64,000 bases of DNA from CAZMGV01 sp964621525 [NCBI: uncultured bacterium] (GCA_964621525.1 CAZUMS010000004.1:106730-170729); one strand, 5' to 3'. Shown: positions 25,390-35,754, numbered from the stretch's first letter. A program made the numbers and translations. The notes: generated from the letters alone by a model not told the origin.

Positions 25390-27738
25390 TCACCGCACCA
25401 GTTCGACATTAAATGCGGACGCTCTGGACCTTCCGTGATCGTCGGCAACTCGGACGACGAACGAACCGCTACGGGCCTTCCAAAAGAGCGGTGAATCGGG
25501 GCGGCTCTTGCCCGCGAACTCCTCGTTGACGAACCAGAACAGTTCACGCGCGTCGGCGTCGGCAGTCGCCGTGAATGGAACCGCCTCCGATCCGGATTTC
25601 CCGACCGGTACCGAATAAACGAGGCCGTCACGCGGGCTCACAATATCCGGCGGAAGGCCATGATAGGCCGTCTGATTGATACCGCATTCGGAGCCGAGTG
25701 GGGGCGGTACCCGGCGCGGTAGACCGGCGAGCCGGAAGAGTTTGAGAATGTCTGACGGCCAAAATTCGAAAATTTCCGGCCTGAGACCGGTCGGTTCCGT
25801 TCCCGCCGTATAACCACCCATACAGGTACGGCGGCCGGTCAGGGGATCGGTAAATACCGGGCGGTGAATGTCACATACCCGGATCGGTGATACGCCAGGA
25901 ATGAACCAGGTCTCCGTTTTCCGCGGGCACCATGCGCCGGGTATCTGTCCCGATAGCGGGCACACCTTGACCCGCGTCAGCTTCAGAGCCGGGTTCGGTG
26001 AGCTCCAGACCGTCTCGATCCGCGGATTCTCGTGCCGGATCGCACTCACAAGACGGAAGAAGAGCGGCGCGGCGGCTTCCCGGCCAATAAACGCAGGGTT
26101 CGGCGTGCCGTCGAAATTCCCGACCCAGACACCGAGGACGTACGGACCGAACACACCGAGCGTCCAGGCATCCCGGAAACCAGACGACGTGCCGGTCTTC
26201 CAGGCGACCGGATCACCCGCCTGAGTCGCCGCATATTCCAGGTTGTCCGGCCGGGGGCTGGACGTGAGGACATCGAGCACCATGAAGGCTGCCTCGGGCT
26301 TGAGAAGCCGGGTCTCCGGAGCCGGCACCCGGCCGGAAAGCGATAACGGACGCAGAATCCCACCATTGGGGAGCATCGCGTAAAGGGAGACTAGTTCTTC
26401 GAGCGTCAGCTCTGCTCCGCCCAGCACGGTAGCAAGTCCGTACCACTCTTCCTCCCGAAGCCCTTTTATGCCGGCGGTCCTGAGAAACCCGTAAAATCCG
26501 GGAGATTTCAACTGCGACGCGACGTAAACCGCCGGCACGTTCCGGCTTTTGATCAGTGCCTCGGAAGCCGGCAGCGGTCCGGCGAATTCACCGTCGAAGT
26601 TCTCAGGGTTGAACTCGCCGAAGCTCTTGGGAGCGTCTTTGAGGACCGTAGCCGGATGGATGAGCCCCTGCTCGAAAGCGAGCCCGTAAATAAACGGCTT
26701 CAAAGTAGATCCCGGCGACCTCTTTGCCTCGGCGCCGTTCACCTGCCCGTCAATCGAACCATCCCGGTAGTCAGCCGAACCGACGAGCGCGCGAATCTCG
26801 CCTGTTTTCCAGTCCGCCAGAACGACGGACGCGTTACTAATCCCGATCCTTTTTAGCCCCGTCACATACTGGGTGGTCACGCGCTCCACTACGCCTTGAA
26901 GGTTTGAATCGAGATTCGAGACGATCCGGGCCTGGGCCGGGTTCTCGCGGAGCACCGCCTCCGTGTAGTGCGGCGCCCGGAACGGGAGCTGCCGCCGGTC
27001 ACGGATGTCGAGCGGAAGTTCGAACTCGGCTCTCCGGGCTTTCGCCGCCATCGGATTCCGTTCGGCCCACGCGCCGAACAAGCGGCTTCTGGCCTGCACG
27101 ATCGGATTTCCCGCATCCAGAGACCGGGAGGGATCGCGCCGGACCGGATTCTGCGGAATCACGGCGAGTGTAATCGCCTCCGAGAGCGTCAGAGCGGCCG
27201 GGTCCTTGCCAAAGTAAACGAGACTCGCCGCCCCGACGCCTTCAATATTCGAACCGTAGGGTGCCAGATTCAGATAGGCTTCGAGAATCTCCCGCTTGCT
27301 GTATAGCAGTTCGAGTTCAAGCGCTCTGGCGATCTGGGCGAGTTTGCCCAAAATCGTCGTGGTCTTGAGCCCGTATTTGATCCGAACGAGCTGCATGGTG
27401 ACAGTGCTGCCCCCCATCCGGCGCTGCCGGACGACATAGGTGTTCCAGACTGACCTGATCAGGGAGAACGGATTCACTCCCGGGTGATTGTAAAAATGGC
27501 GGTCTTCCTGGAGCAGTGTCACGTCCGGAAGCGACGGAGACATCTCACCCAGCGTGGTCCGCAACCGGTAGTAACCATCAGGTGCCAGTGTAAGGCGCAT
27601 CAGTCTGCCGTCCCGGTCGTATACGGCTTGGGAAAATACGACTCCGTCGAGAAGCGGTGTCCGGGGCCAGAAACGGATGAGGGCCAGGAACGCCACTGCG
27701 CAACCTGCCATCACTATGAAAAGAACGACCTTTTTCAT
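25390..27738 (-). CDS. pbpC: Penicillin-binding protein 1C (bifunctional peptidoglycan synthase)
   Basis: A 782-residue membrane-anchored class A PBP. A single N-terminal anchor (MKKVVLFIVMAGCAVAFLALI) precedes the GT51 transglycosylase with EDRHFYNHPG (the catalytic Glu region, about 78) and RRMGGSTVTMQLVR. The transpeptidase has the STLK box (about 340), SRNVP (SxN-type) and WKTGTSSGFRDAW (KTG). The last 100 residues include the PbpC-type C-terminal domain (DIVSPRDGLVYSVPVGKSG). It links glycan strands and cross-links stems, though PbpC enzymes are usually poor transpeptidases. Its ATG overlaps the stop of the alpha-2-macroglobulin gene by four bases, the common pairing in proteobacteria. 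Confidence 0.92.
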   Translation of the reverse strand: MKKVVLFIVMAGCAVAFLALIRFWPRTPLLDGVVFSQAVYDRDGRLMRLTLAPDGYYRLRTTLGEMSPSLPDVTLLQEDRHFYNHPGVNPFSLIRSVWNTYVVRQRRMGGSTVTMQLVRIKYGLKTTTILGKLAQIARALELELLYSKREILEAYLNLAPYGSNIEGVGAASLVYFGKDPAALTLSEAITLAVIPQNPVRRDPSRSLDAGNPIVQARSRLFGAWAERNPMAAKARRAEFELPLDIRDRRQLPFRAPHYTEAVLRENPAQARIVSNLDSNLQGVVERVTTQYVTGLKRIGISNASVVLADWKTGEIRALVGSADYRDGSIDGQVNGAEAKRSPGSTLKPFIYGLAFEQGLIHPATVLKDAPKSFGEFNPENFDGEFAGPLPASEALIKSRNVPAVYVASQLKSPGFYGFLRTAGIKGLREEEWYGLATVLGGAELTLEELVSLYAMLPNGGILRPLSLSGRVPAPETRLLKPEAAFMVLDVLTSSPRPDNLEYAATQAGDPVAWKTGTSSGFRDAWTLGVFGPYVLGVWVGNFDGTPNPAFIGREAAAPLFFRLVSAIRHENPRIETVWSSPNPALKLTRVKVCPLSGQIPGAWCPRKTETWFIPGVSPIRVCDIHRPVFTDPLTGRRTCMGGYTAGTEPTGLRPEIFEFWPSDILKLFRLAGLPRRVPPPLGSECGINQTAYHGLPPDIVSPRDGLVYSVPVGKSGSEAVPFTATADADARELFWFVNEEFAGKSRPDSPLFWKARSGSFVVRVADDHGRSRASAFNVELVR

Positions 27739-30700
27739 GGCGCGACAACCGTCATCCGTGCCGAGAGGCCACGCGCCTGTACTGTCCGGTCGTACATCGA
27801 TTCGGCGAACGGAGGCGGAGTCTGGTAGTTGCCGGGGTTGGTAGCCCGTATGGTATAGATGAACGTCGTGACATCCGGTCCTACGTCTCCGAATGTCAGC
27901 ACGCGGTCCTCCCGGACGTCCGTATAGGTCGCCCGGAAATCACCCCCCGGTACTGCTCCCGACGGAACTTCGAACCCTCCGGGCAGCAGGTCCACAATCG
28001 CGACGTTCCAGTATGACCGTTTATCGGTCGAGCGGACTTTCAGGTGCACTTCCAGGTTTTCGCCCGCTGTACCGCTTAGCGAAACATTCCCGGCCTTGTG
28101 GTATTCGCGCTGTATCTCTATGCCGTCTCTCACGACCGTTGTCGCCGGGCCCGAGTCGAACCCCGCTTCTACCACCTGATAGAACGCTGTATGTCCGGAT
28201 TCGTTGTGCACCTTGAGCTTGGTTGCTTCCGGAGAAAACGGTCCTTTGACAAAGAGGCCCTTCGACGCCGGGATCGCCTTCTCTTCCCCCTTCGCGCCAA
28301 TTTCCGCCAATGAGATCTTCATCGCCTTGTCCATGGTGGCGATCTTTGCGTAGCTCGTGAGTGCGAGGATGGCATACGCGGAGGAGACCGAGTTGTAGTA
28401 ACCCTTCGTGAGCGGTTTCAGGAATAAACGGATCTGCTCACCCGTCAGCTCTTCCGCCTTTTTGGGGAAATGCCTCGATACGATATCCAAATAGATGGAG
28501 TCACGGATCAGCTGGTCATAAAAGTAATAGTTCGTGTATTCATTCTCGACCGGTAACGAGATTTTGAACTCCTTGATCAGGTCACGGGCTTCGTCCTCCT
28601 GCTTCATCAGCTTGTAGGATGCAGCCATATACAAGGATGTGATGTCCTGATAGGCGTTCCAGCCGCCAGCCTTCGCTGCGTCATCCAGCCGTTGACGCAT
28701 GGCCGACAGGTTACGGCTCTCAACCCGGCCATTCCGGACCAGCAGGTAAATCGAATACGACTGGATCCGAAGTTCCCAGGGGTTCCGGGCCGATTTCTGG
28801 GCCACCTCATCAAGGTAGTTGAGCGTGCCCTGGAGCAGATCGTCTGGCACTGGCATCCCCCTCTCCTTCGCCTCCGTCAGATAATGGGCGGCATAAGCGG
28901 TATGGAAATCGGAGATCTGTTCGTTCGCTGTCCAAATACCGATCCCGCCAGAGGAATCCTGCCGGCTTTTTAGGATCGACGTAGTGTTTCGGAAGTTGGC
29001 CTCGGCTTTGGCGGGATCGAATCCGAACTCCGGATACTGAAGGAGCGCCAGCGCCGGTATTCCCTTGCTGACGATCTGCTCTGAACAGCCGTAAGGATAT
29101 TCCTCCAAATACCGGGCGAGTCCGCCCGACAGTGCCAGCGGTAGGACCGACGCGCCGATCTCCAGCTTGCGGTAGTGGGAGTACATCTTTCGTGTCACGG
29201 GGAGTTCGATCGCCGGATCGCGAGTGTCGCCGCTCGTCAGACGGGTAAAGTGAGGTTCCGCTGGCCGGATACTGAGAGTGGTTGAGATCTTGCCGGTTTT
29301 CCCTCCGGCCGAAGCTTTAAAAGTTATGGTGGCGTTGCCGGGAGCATCGACCGACTTTAGCAGGAACTTTTCACTGGATTCCCGTTTCTCCGGGATAGCG
29401 AGTGTTTTCCGGGTCTCGCCGACCACCACCAGATTTTCCGAAGGTTCTATCTCCAGCACCACCTGGGCGTTGGAGCCTGACCCCTCGACGAGGTTCGAGA
29501 CCCCGGTCGAGACCTCGAATTCGTCGCCCGGAGCAACGAATGTCGGGGCGTTCGGACTCAGGACAAAATGCCCCCGTACAACCGAACTCTTCTGGGCGAC
29601 CCCGATGGCATCCGTGGCGACCGCCACTGCCATGACCCTGAGCGAACCGCTGAAATAGTCTGGCACGTCGTAGGTGACCGTTTTTTCATCCAGACCCGCA
29701 TCCACGATGCCCGACCAGTAGGCCACCGGCTTGTCCCGCTTCCGCTTGAACGGGTTCAGGTTCTGCCCGAGAAGCTGATAACCTTCGTCGCCGCCTGTCG
29801 CGGAGAGGGCCTTTACAACCGAAAACTCCGGCAGGATCAGGTCGAGAATCTGGCGGGTCGATACCTCGAGCGCCCGCTTCTGGAAGAAATAGGAGAGTGG
29901 ATCGGGCGTCGAATAGTGAGCGACCTGAAGGATGCCCTCGTCCACCGCGTAGATGACGATCTTTCCGGGGCGGTCGGTTTTGTACCGGATGGGGAACTTC
30001 TGGCCGGGCCGGGCCAGTTCCGGTGCGGTCAGGCCGATCTCTACCGTCCGCCGGGCTCGGCTGACCGAGAACGGAACCACGCCGTAGGAGAGCGGGCTCA
30101 TGTAAATTTCCGGGGAATCGAGCGACCGGACGAAGCTGACCACCACATAGCCGTTGCCTTCGAGATCCTCCGGAACCCGAATCGTCTGAACGGAGGCGGT
30201 CGAATCGGTCTTGAACCATTTATGGGTAAACACACGGTCTCGTTCCACCGTGATAAGGCCAGCCCCGGTATAGGGAGCTTTGATTTGGATTTCGATCTCG
30301 TCACCCGGATTGAAATCCGGGCGGTTCAGGCGGACCTGAAGTTCGGCATTTCGGTCCAGCGTCCGGGTCAGATTGGCGTCCCCGGCAATCACGAATGGGA
30401 CACGGTTCAGTTCGGTGTCGTCTTTGTCACGGATAACGAGGGCGTATTCGCCCGGCTTCTCAGACGGTACCTTCCAAGTGACCCCCTTTGCCGGCAGGCC
30501 CAGAGCGTTTTTCGATACCGTCACTTCCTTAAGTACCGATTCATACTTGTAGGTCCCATTGGGCTGGCGGGTCAGCACCGATACATACCGGATTTCGAGC
30601 AGATGCGCGGTCAGGTCGTTAACCGGGATCGCCTTACCGTCGGGTCCGACGGCAGCCACCGAAACGTTCCGCTCCGAACCCCGGTTAATGAACTGCAGGT

Positions 30701-33700
30701 CGCCGTCCGCCTTGTATCCAACCAGGTATTTGAGCGGAGAGACCAGAACCGACTCGGCACCCGAGACACCGCGACCCGAGTCGGCCTCATAGCCCTCGGC
30801 CCGGAACGTCAGCCGGTAGGTGGCATCGCTGAACCGCGACAGGTCGAGATCGAAGGAAGCCTCGCCCTTTTCGTCGGTCTGAGTATCCGGAAGGCTTTCC
30901 TCGTACGCCGACTTCGCCCGAAGCGGATCATAGAACTGGTAGCCGGGCCAGGATTTGAGCTGTGGGAACGACGGGTTGAAACTGATCTGCCCGGCGACGC
31001 GCCGCTTCTCTGCCGGAGTCCCGAACAGGTTATTGAGCGTGACCAGGCCCTGGATGCTTTCCGGCGCTACCCACCCGTCGTCCCGGTCGGCTGACAATCG
31101 GACGTTTATCCTCAGACGATCTGGCAGGAACTCCTCGACCCGGATGGAGGTGGAGCCGAGAAGCCCTGACCGGTAGCCGTTTTCAATCAGATAGAGGGAA
31201 ACGGTGTACATTCCGGTCGGTGACGTTTCCCGAGTCGGAACCCGGATATCCTCGAATCCGGCCGCCGCCAGCCGTATCTTTTCCTTGATGATCTCGATCC
31301 CACGGGGGTCGGTGACCGAGTATTCGAGCGGAATTCCCGCAAGCCCTTTGGACCAGGTCGGCTCCCGGACAATGACTCCGATATGGGCCTCGTCGCCCGG
31401 CCGGTAAATGCCCCGGTCCGAGAAAAGGAAAGCCGTCAGGCTGTTGCCCGCAGCTCGTGTCCGGACGCCGCCGATATCGAACCGGGTGAACGACAGGTCC
31501 CGGTCCCGTCGGGCATACGGCATGAAGGACAGGTCCGAATCCTTGCGAACCAGAAAGACCACGGGCTCTTTCTCACGGTGGAAATCCGACAGATTGGGAA
31601 TATGCACCTTGCCGTCGGCGCCGGTGATCATCTCGGCAACAGGTACTCCGTTCTTGCCGAGCACCGACACCTTGGCGCCTTCTACCGGTCCGCCCGCGCT
31701 GATGGACTGTACAAAGAGGTCATGGCTCCCGTCATCCCAGTCTTTGATCAGGATCCCGAGGTCAGTGATCAGTACAAAACGGGAATCCGAGGCGTCGCGG
31801 CGGCTGCGGTAGCTACGACGGTATTGATAGTCGTATTCCTCTCCCTCCTCTTGAGAATCACCCTCCTCCGAATAGCTCCCCTCTTCGGATTCGAACTGGT
31901 TCTGATACGGCGAACGCCCCTGGACCGTTCCTTTATCGGTGTCCGGATCCCAGCTTTCCAGCCGGAAGAAATACAGACCTCGGACCACTCCACCGCCCGG
32001 CGCGTTCAGGTATTTGGTAAAATCGAATGAGGTGTACTGGGTCTGCCCTTCCCTGGTACGGGGCAGTTTCTGGGTCTCGACGATCTGCTCGCTCAGGTTC
32101 TCCTCGCCGAAGTTTCCGTATTGGAACGACGGGTTGGCAAACGTCCCTGAGGTCTGGGAGATCAGGTGGTTGAGGTCCTCCGGGAGCACCCGGCCGAGGG
32201 TGTAGCGGATCCCCCGGATATCCCTGGCCAGAATCGAGATCGCCTTGCCGCCCGAGAGGCTCAGAATCGAGCCGTTGTGCATGATTTTCAGCTCTTCCGG
32301 GAACTTCTCGACCGGGTGTAGCGCGGTAAATGATTTGGCGAGGATGTATCCGCCATAACCTTTCACCCCCTCCTTGATCCGGAGGTAGACGAACTGGCCG
32401 GGGGACGCGTTGTACTTGAAAGGATGAACCGTCGAATATTCCTTTTCTGTCGGTATTGCCTTCAGTTCGAGCTTCTTCGATAACTTCAGAATTTCCAGGC
32501 CGATTTCCTCGGTCGATCCCCAGTAGTAGTTCGGAATCGCCGGCTGACGGCCCATCGCTGGCCGGTCTTTGGGAAGTATCCACGCTTCAAGATTCTTTGA
32601 TGCTTCCGATTCCAGTACGCCGAGATTGAACTCGACGATCAGCACCCGTTCCGGTTCAAACTGCTCGTTTCTGACGACATTCAGCTCCGAGCTGTTCACA
32701 TGGAACAGTGCGTACATGCCGGGAACGGTGACGGACCGATCCATGCGGGTCTGATACGCCCCACCTCCCTTGGACGATCTGATCCCGGCATCGATCACCA
32801 GCTTCATCTGGACGTTATCCTTGGGGATCGGGATCAGATCGGAATGCAGGTAGGCTTCACCCTTGTACTTGTCGTATTCGACCTTGAACCCGTAGTCCGT
32901 GCGGCCGTCTGCCGGCATGTCGTCCCGGTGGCCGACCAGGGTGAAATGAACGAGCGGCTCGAAAGTCGCCGGGTCCACCGGATGGGTGAACCGGACGGTC
33001 GCCACCGCCTTCTTGATCTTGGGGTCCTGCGGGTCCTGGTAGAACTCGTAACTGGCCAGATCCGCTTCGAATGCCGGCGACTGAAACTCGTAAAGCAGCG
33101 GATTCACAATGATATGGTTCGGGAACAGCGTCCGGTTAAACGTCACCTTGAACCGCTGCCCGACAGGCCAGTCCGCCTTTGGAGTGAACCGCAACGTGCG
33201 GTCGGTATCCCACCGCCAGGTACCCGGATGATCCGGAGTGAGCGTGACTCCCGCCGTCAGGATCTTGCCCACGTCTTCAAGGCGTGCCGTGGATCCAGTG
33301 AACTCCAGTACTAGCGGCTTGAAATCCGATATCCCCGAATCGGTAAGCGGCGTGGCATCGGGAACATGGACAGACGCCGACACCGTTATCGGTTCGGGAG
33401 GCTTGGGCCGGTTCTTCCACCACTGCCAGCCTCGGTAGCCGGCAAAGACCACGACCGCGACGGCAGCCATCGACATCGCCAGGCGCCGCTTTGTGGCAGG
33501 TGACGAATCGCGCAGTTTCCGCCAGAGATGCCAGAAACCCCTTCCTATAGGGACAAAAAACCTTCTCCAAAGGATTCCCGGCCACGCCGGCAGCTTCCAG
33601 TGGATGCGGCCGAAGATCAGTTCCGCGTAAAACTGGAGCGTCACTACGACAGCCAGCAGCATGTTGCGCAGAATTCTGGAGTGATAAACGCGTAAAACCA

Positions 33701-33731
33701 CAGACGAAGATCTGGTTCGGTAGTCAGACAC
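27735..33731 (-). CDS. Large bacterial alpha-2-macroglobulin (YfhM-type) with N-terminal membrane anchor
   Basis: A 1998-residue alpha-2-macroglobulin. Two hydrophobic segments near the N-terminus (MLLAVVVTLQFYAELIFG, then MSMAAVAVVVFAGYRG around 85-100) anchor it rather than a lipobox. MG domains follow, including YRPGDEAHIGVIVREP (MG-type motif), the A2M family region AYWSGIVDAGLDEKTVTYDVPDYF, and near residue 1545 the thioester-type YPYGCSEQIV (C-x-E-Q). The Cys-Gln thioester would trap attacking proteases covalently. An acidic patch (QFESEEGSYSEEGDSQEEGEEYDYQYRRSYRS, about 625-650) is unusual. It precedes pbpC with an ATGA overlap, coupling periplasmic protease defence to wall repair. Confidence 0.9.
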   Translation of the reverse strand: MSDYRTRSSSVVLRVYHSRILRNMLLAVVVTLQFYAELIFGRIHWKLPAWPGILWRRFFVPIGRGFWHLWRKLRDSSPATKRRLAMSMAAVAVVVFAGYRGWQWWKNRPKPPEPITVSASVHVPDATPLTDSGISDFKPLVLEFTGSTARLEDVGKILTAGVTLTPDHPGTWRWDTDRTLRFTPKADWPVGQRFKVTFNRTLFPNHIIVNPLLYEFQSPAFEADLASYEFYQDPQDPKIKKAVATVRFTHPVDPATFEPLVHFTLVGHRDDMPADGRTDYGFKVEYDKYKGEAYLHSDLIPIPKDNVQMKLVIDAGIRSSKGGGAYQTRMDRSVTVPGMYALFHVNSSELNVVRNEQFEPERVLIVEFNLGVLESEASKNLEAWILPKDRPAMGRQPAIPNYYWGSTEEIGLEILKLSKKLELKAIPTEKEYSTVHPFKYNASPGQFVYLRIKEGVKGYGGYILAKSFTALHPVEKFPEELKIMHNGSILSLSGGKAISILARDIRGIRYTLGRVLPEDLNHLISQTSGTFANPSFQYGNFGEENLSEQIVETQKLPRTREGQTQYTSFDFTKYLNAPGGGVVRGLYFFRLESWDPDTDKGTVQGRSPYQNQFESEEGSYSEEGDSQEEGEEYDYQYRRSYRSRRDASDSRFVLITDLGILIKDWDDGSHDLFVQSISAGGPVEGAKVSVLGKNGVPVAEMITGADGKVHIPNLSDFHREKEPVVFLVRKDSDLSFMPYARRDRDLSFTRFDIGGVRTRAAGNSLTAFLFSDRGIYRPGDEAHIGVIVREPTWSKGLAGIPLEYSVTDPRGIEIIKEKIRLAAAGFEDIRVPTRETSPTGMYTVSLYLIENGYRSGLLGSTSIRVEEFLPDRLRINVRLSADRDDGWVAPESIQGLVTLNNLFGTPAEKRRVAGQISFNPSFPQLKSWPGYQFYDPLRAKSAYEESLPDTQTDEKGEASFDLDLSRFSDATYRLTFRAEGYEADSGRGVSGAESVLVSPLKYLVGYKADGDLQFINRGSERNVSVAAVGPDGKAIPVNDLTAHLLEIRYVSVLTRQPNGTYKYESVLKEVTVSKNALGLPAKGVTWKVPSEKPGEYALVIRDKDDTELNRVPFVIAGDANLTRTLDRNAELQVRLNRPDFNPGDEIEIQIKAPYTGAGLITVERDRVFTHKWFKTDSTASVQTIRVPEDLEGNGYVVVSFVRSLDSPEIYMSPLSYGVVPFSVSRARRTVEIGLTAPELARPGQKFPIRYKTDRPGKIVIYAVDEGILQVAHYSTPDPLSYFFQKRALEVSTRQILDLILPEFSVVKALSATGGDEGYQLLGQNLNPFKRKRDKPVAYWSGIVDAGLDEKTVTYDVPDYFSGSLRVMAVAVATDAIGVAQKSSVVRGHFVLSPNAPTFVAPGDEFEVSTGVSNLVEGSGSNAQVVLEIEPSENLVVVGETRKTLAIPEKRESSEKFLLKSVDAPGNATITFKASAGGKTGKISTTLSIRPAEPHFTRLTSGDTRDPAIELPVTRKMYSHYRKLEIGASVLPLALSGGLARYLEEYPYGCSEQIVSKGIPALALLQYPEFGFDPAKAEANFRNTTSILKSRQDSSGGIGIWTANEQISDFHTAYAAHYLTEAKERGMPVPDDLLQGTLNYLDEVAQKSARNPWELRIQSYSIYLLVRNGRVESRNLSAMRQRLDDAAKAGGWNAYQDITSLYMAASYKLMKQEDEARDLIKEFKISLPVENEYTNYYFYDQLIRDSIYLDIVSRHFPKKAEELTGEQIRLFLKPLTKGYYNSVSSAYAILALTSYAKIATMDKAMKISLAEIGAKGEEKAIPASKGLFVKGPFSPEATKLKVHNESGHTAFYQVVEAGFDSGPATTVVRDGIEIQREYHKAGNVSLSGTAGENLEVHLKVRSTDKRSYWNVAIVDLLPGGFEVPSGAVPGGDFRATYTDVREDRVLTFGDVGPDVTTFIYTIRATNPGNYQTPPPFAESMYDRTVQARGLSARMTVVAP

Positions 33732-33806
33732 GTCAGTTCTCGCTTTCGGTCAGAGGCGAAATTGTTGGGGAGAAAAACTTACGAATTAATTTCTATCACT
33801 GACTCA

Positions 33807-33827
33807 AAAAAGCCGCTAGGACTTTTT
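33807..33827. terminator. A-rich/T-rich hairpin, possible bidirectional terminator
   Basis: AAAAAGCC and GG-A-CTTTTT form an inverted repeat with a GCTA loop and a bulged A. It ends in T-tracts on both strands and lies downstream of the minus-strand block 34053-35716. The GC part of the stem is short, so it is weak. No other element is seen in 33732-34052. Confidence 0.4.
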
Positions 33828-34052
33828 GCGTGAAATTGCATTTATGCGAGAGCGAATGAGAGGGAGAGCCGATATTCAGGCGACTGGAGAGTGTCGCCCG
33901 TCATTCAGAGGAAGCCATTGGAATGATGGCAGAGCGAAGCAGTTTTCGGTCCCGGCACCCAAACGCCTGCGGCGTGTACCGGTACCGGCGATCTATCAAC
34001 TGAGGCGCCTGGTAATGCACCCAGAGCCCGGTATCCGACTCTTCATAACTTG

Positions 34053-34520
34053 TTATCTATCCTGCCGGGTCTTTTCGATTTGGCCTATAATATAGGTTTC
34101 AACTTCTTGGAACTTCTTGCGTCGGAGCGGATTGAACCGGAGCTCCACCCGTGTACGATTTCCGAATATGGTTAGGACCCTCGAACGGCTGGCGATCATC
34201 ACCATCATCCACACAATGACTATGAAGGCGACCAGAGCCGAAACGACAACCGCATCTGCGTTGTTCTCGCTGAAGTGCATTGCCACCAGTGCCCCCCCGC
34301 AAGCAACCGTCAGCATCAGGCCGATCCAACCACCGACTGCCAGGCCAACCCACGACCATTCCCGATGATCGGTCAGAAGCACGACGTCGTCGAAAAACAC
34401 GCGGCGCCGGACAATATCGGCACCCTCCAGCTCATCCACCTCTAGACCATCATCAAAAGCATAAACATATTCTCGATGAAAAACTCCCGAATTCGTGCCC
34501 AATAGCCTGCGTTGATACAT
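34053..34520 (-). CDS. Two-transmembrane protein of unknown function
   Basis: A 155-residue protein with a soluble N-terminal part (YQRRLLGTNSGVFHREYVYAFDDGLEVDE, a PH-domain-like beta pattern), two membrane segments (SWVGLAVGGWIGLMLTVACGGALVAM and AVVVSALVAFIVIVWMMVMIA) and a charged C-terminal tail (RVELRFNPLRRKKFQEVETYI) like those of bacterial PH-like membrane proteins. It is the last of three minus-strand genes (3-nt gap to the previous one). The family is not recognised. Confidence 0.6.
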   Translation of the reverse strand: MYQRRLLGTNSGVFHREYVYAFDDGLEVDELEGADIVRRRVFFDDVVLLTDHREWSWVGLAVGGWIGLMLTVACGGALVAMHFSENNADAVVVSALVAFIVIVWMMVMIASRSRVLTIFGNRTRVELRFNPLRRKKFQEVETYIIGQIEKTRQDR

Positions 34521-34523
34521 ATT

Positions 34524-35096
34524 TCAGGTTCCTACAATCGCGAACATGACAAAGCCGGAAAATACGAACAGCAAAACGTCTGCAGCCATTGTAATAAAAA
34601 TCCCGCTTTTCCAGTTCAGCGTCCCGAGCTCAGGCATCTGCTTCCATGCCTTGACGGCATGCATTGCTGAAAGCGGCGCGAAAATCAGTCCCAGAGGAGC
34701 GAGTGCCGAAAACAGAGCAAATCTCTTGCTCATTTGGAAATGGCTTCGGACCCTTTTCCTCAAAGCCTGAAATGCGCCTTCGTCAACGAGCCGCTCAAAA
34801 CATGCCGGACAATAGATTCTGCTCTCCGCATCTGTGCTGCAGAGCGCACAGACAAACATCCCGCAACGCTCGCACTCGGACTCAGCCGAATTCGCCGGAT
34901 GGTTACCGCAGACGTCTGCCTGCCCGGATATCGTGCCCTGAAAAACCAACTGCGGAACCGGTCTTGCCCGGAATGCAACTGCACGAAATTTCTTGTGACA
35001 GGATTCGCATTCGCTATCGCCCGAAACGGGCAAAGTTCCAGGCAACGCGGTGCCACAATGAGGGCATTCCGGACCTTTATATGGACGCGCGAACAT
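34524..35096 (-). CDS. Zinc-ribbon and B-box-like membrane protein
   Basis: A 190-residue protein with an N-terminal zinc ribbon (ECPHCGTALPGT, then CESCHKKF), a B-box-like cluster (CGNHPANSAESECERCGMFVCALCS, YCPACFERL) and two C-terminal membrane segments (MSKRFALFSALAPLGLIFAPLSAM; IFITMAADVLLFVFSGFVMFAIVG). Similar zinc-binding domains precede RDD or DUF segments in myxobacterial proteins. It shares one base with the RDD gene before it (stop/start overlap at 35096), so the three genes form an operon. The function is unknown; the zinc modules suggest protein-protein contact in the cytoplasm. Confidence 0.62.
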   Translation of the reverse strand: MFARPYKGPECPHCGTALPGTLPVSGDSECESCHKKFRAVAFRARPVPQLVFQGTISGQADVCGNHPANSAESECERCGMFVCALCSTDAESRIYCPACFERLVDEGAFQALRKRVRSHFQMSKRFALFSALAPLGLIFAPLSAMHAVKAWKQMPELGTLNWKSGIFITMAADVLLFVFSGFVMFAIVGT

Positions 35097-35716
35097 TACA
35101 CGGCACTGACGACTCGGGTATTGCAGAGCCTGTCACGAAGCGTGACCTTTTCCTTGGAGAAAACACCCATCGCATAATCGATGACCATGGGGATATAGAG
35201 GATCGCGAATCCCGTCCGTAACGCCGCCCGCTTCCAGGCGATGCTCGAACTGATGCTTGAGCCATCGGCGTTAATGACCTTGATCTTCAGCGCTTTCTTG
35301 CCGATGGTCTGACCATTTCGTTTCAGCTGGACGCCCTCGTAAACAAGCGCGATGACTCCACTCACCAGCCCGGAAAGAATATTAAGTGTGTTGAACGGCC
35401 CCTGCGCCGCCAATTCCCTCACCGCCTCCTCACCTCCGGCGATCAGGTACGCACCCATGGCACCGCCCAATAATGCTCCAGGAATCCCGGTGATAATACC
35501 ATCAATAAATATCGCGCCGAATCGCTTCGCGATGGAAGCCAATTCGGCATGCGCCGGGTTCAGCCCAGCCTTAACGTCATTTACCGCATTCGTTTTGCAC
35601 TTGGCGCAGAGCCAGCGGCCCTGGAAACTGACGATACAGTTCCGACAGAATGCCAGACCGCAGCCGTCGCACCTGGTTAACTGATCCGTAATCGTTGGAT
35701 GATTGGCACACGCCAT
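35096..35716 (-). CDS. RDD-family membrane protein with N-terminal B-box-like zinc finger
   Basis: A 206-residue protein. Residues 1-42 hold a B-box-like zinc module (CANHPTITDQLTRCDGCGLAFCRNC, then CAKCK). From about 60 an RDD domain follows: AKRFGAIFIDGIITG, GLVSGVIALVYEGVQLKRNGQTIGKKALKIKVINADG and AALRTGFAILYIPMVIDY, with the conserved Arg-Asp positions at membrane ends. RDD proteins are small membrane proteins of transport or antiporter-like roles that are poorly defined. It is the first gene of the minus-strand unit; a palindrome lies about 40 nt upstream. Confidence 0.7.
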   Translation of the reverse strand: MACANHPTITDQLTRCDGCGLAFCRNCIVSFQGRWLCAKCKTNAVNDVKAGLNPAHAELASIAKRFGAIFIDGIITGIPGALLGGAMGAYLIAGGEEAVRELAAQGPFNTLNILSGLVSGVIALVYEGVQLKRNGQTIGKKALKIKVINADGSSISSSIAWKRAALRTGFAILYIPMVIDYAMGVFSKEKVTLRDRLCNTRVVSAV

Positions 35717-35754
35717 TGCATTCCCTCCCCGGTATACGGCTAAATCGATCTACC

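Noticed and set aside
33826-34095. 89-residue plus-strand frame in the gap after the alpha-2-macroglobulin
   Set aside because: It has no ribosome site or domain, and its end overlaps the antisense 155-residue gene.
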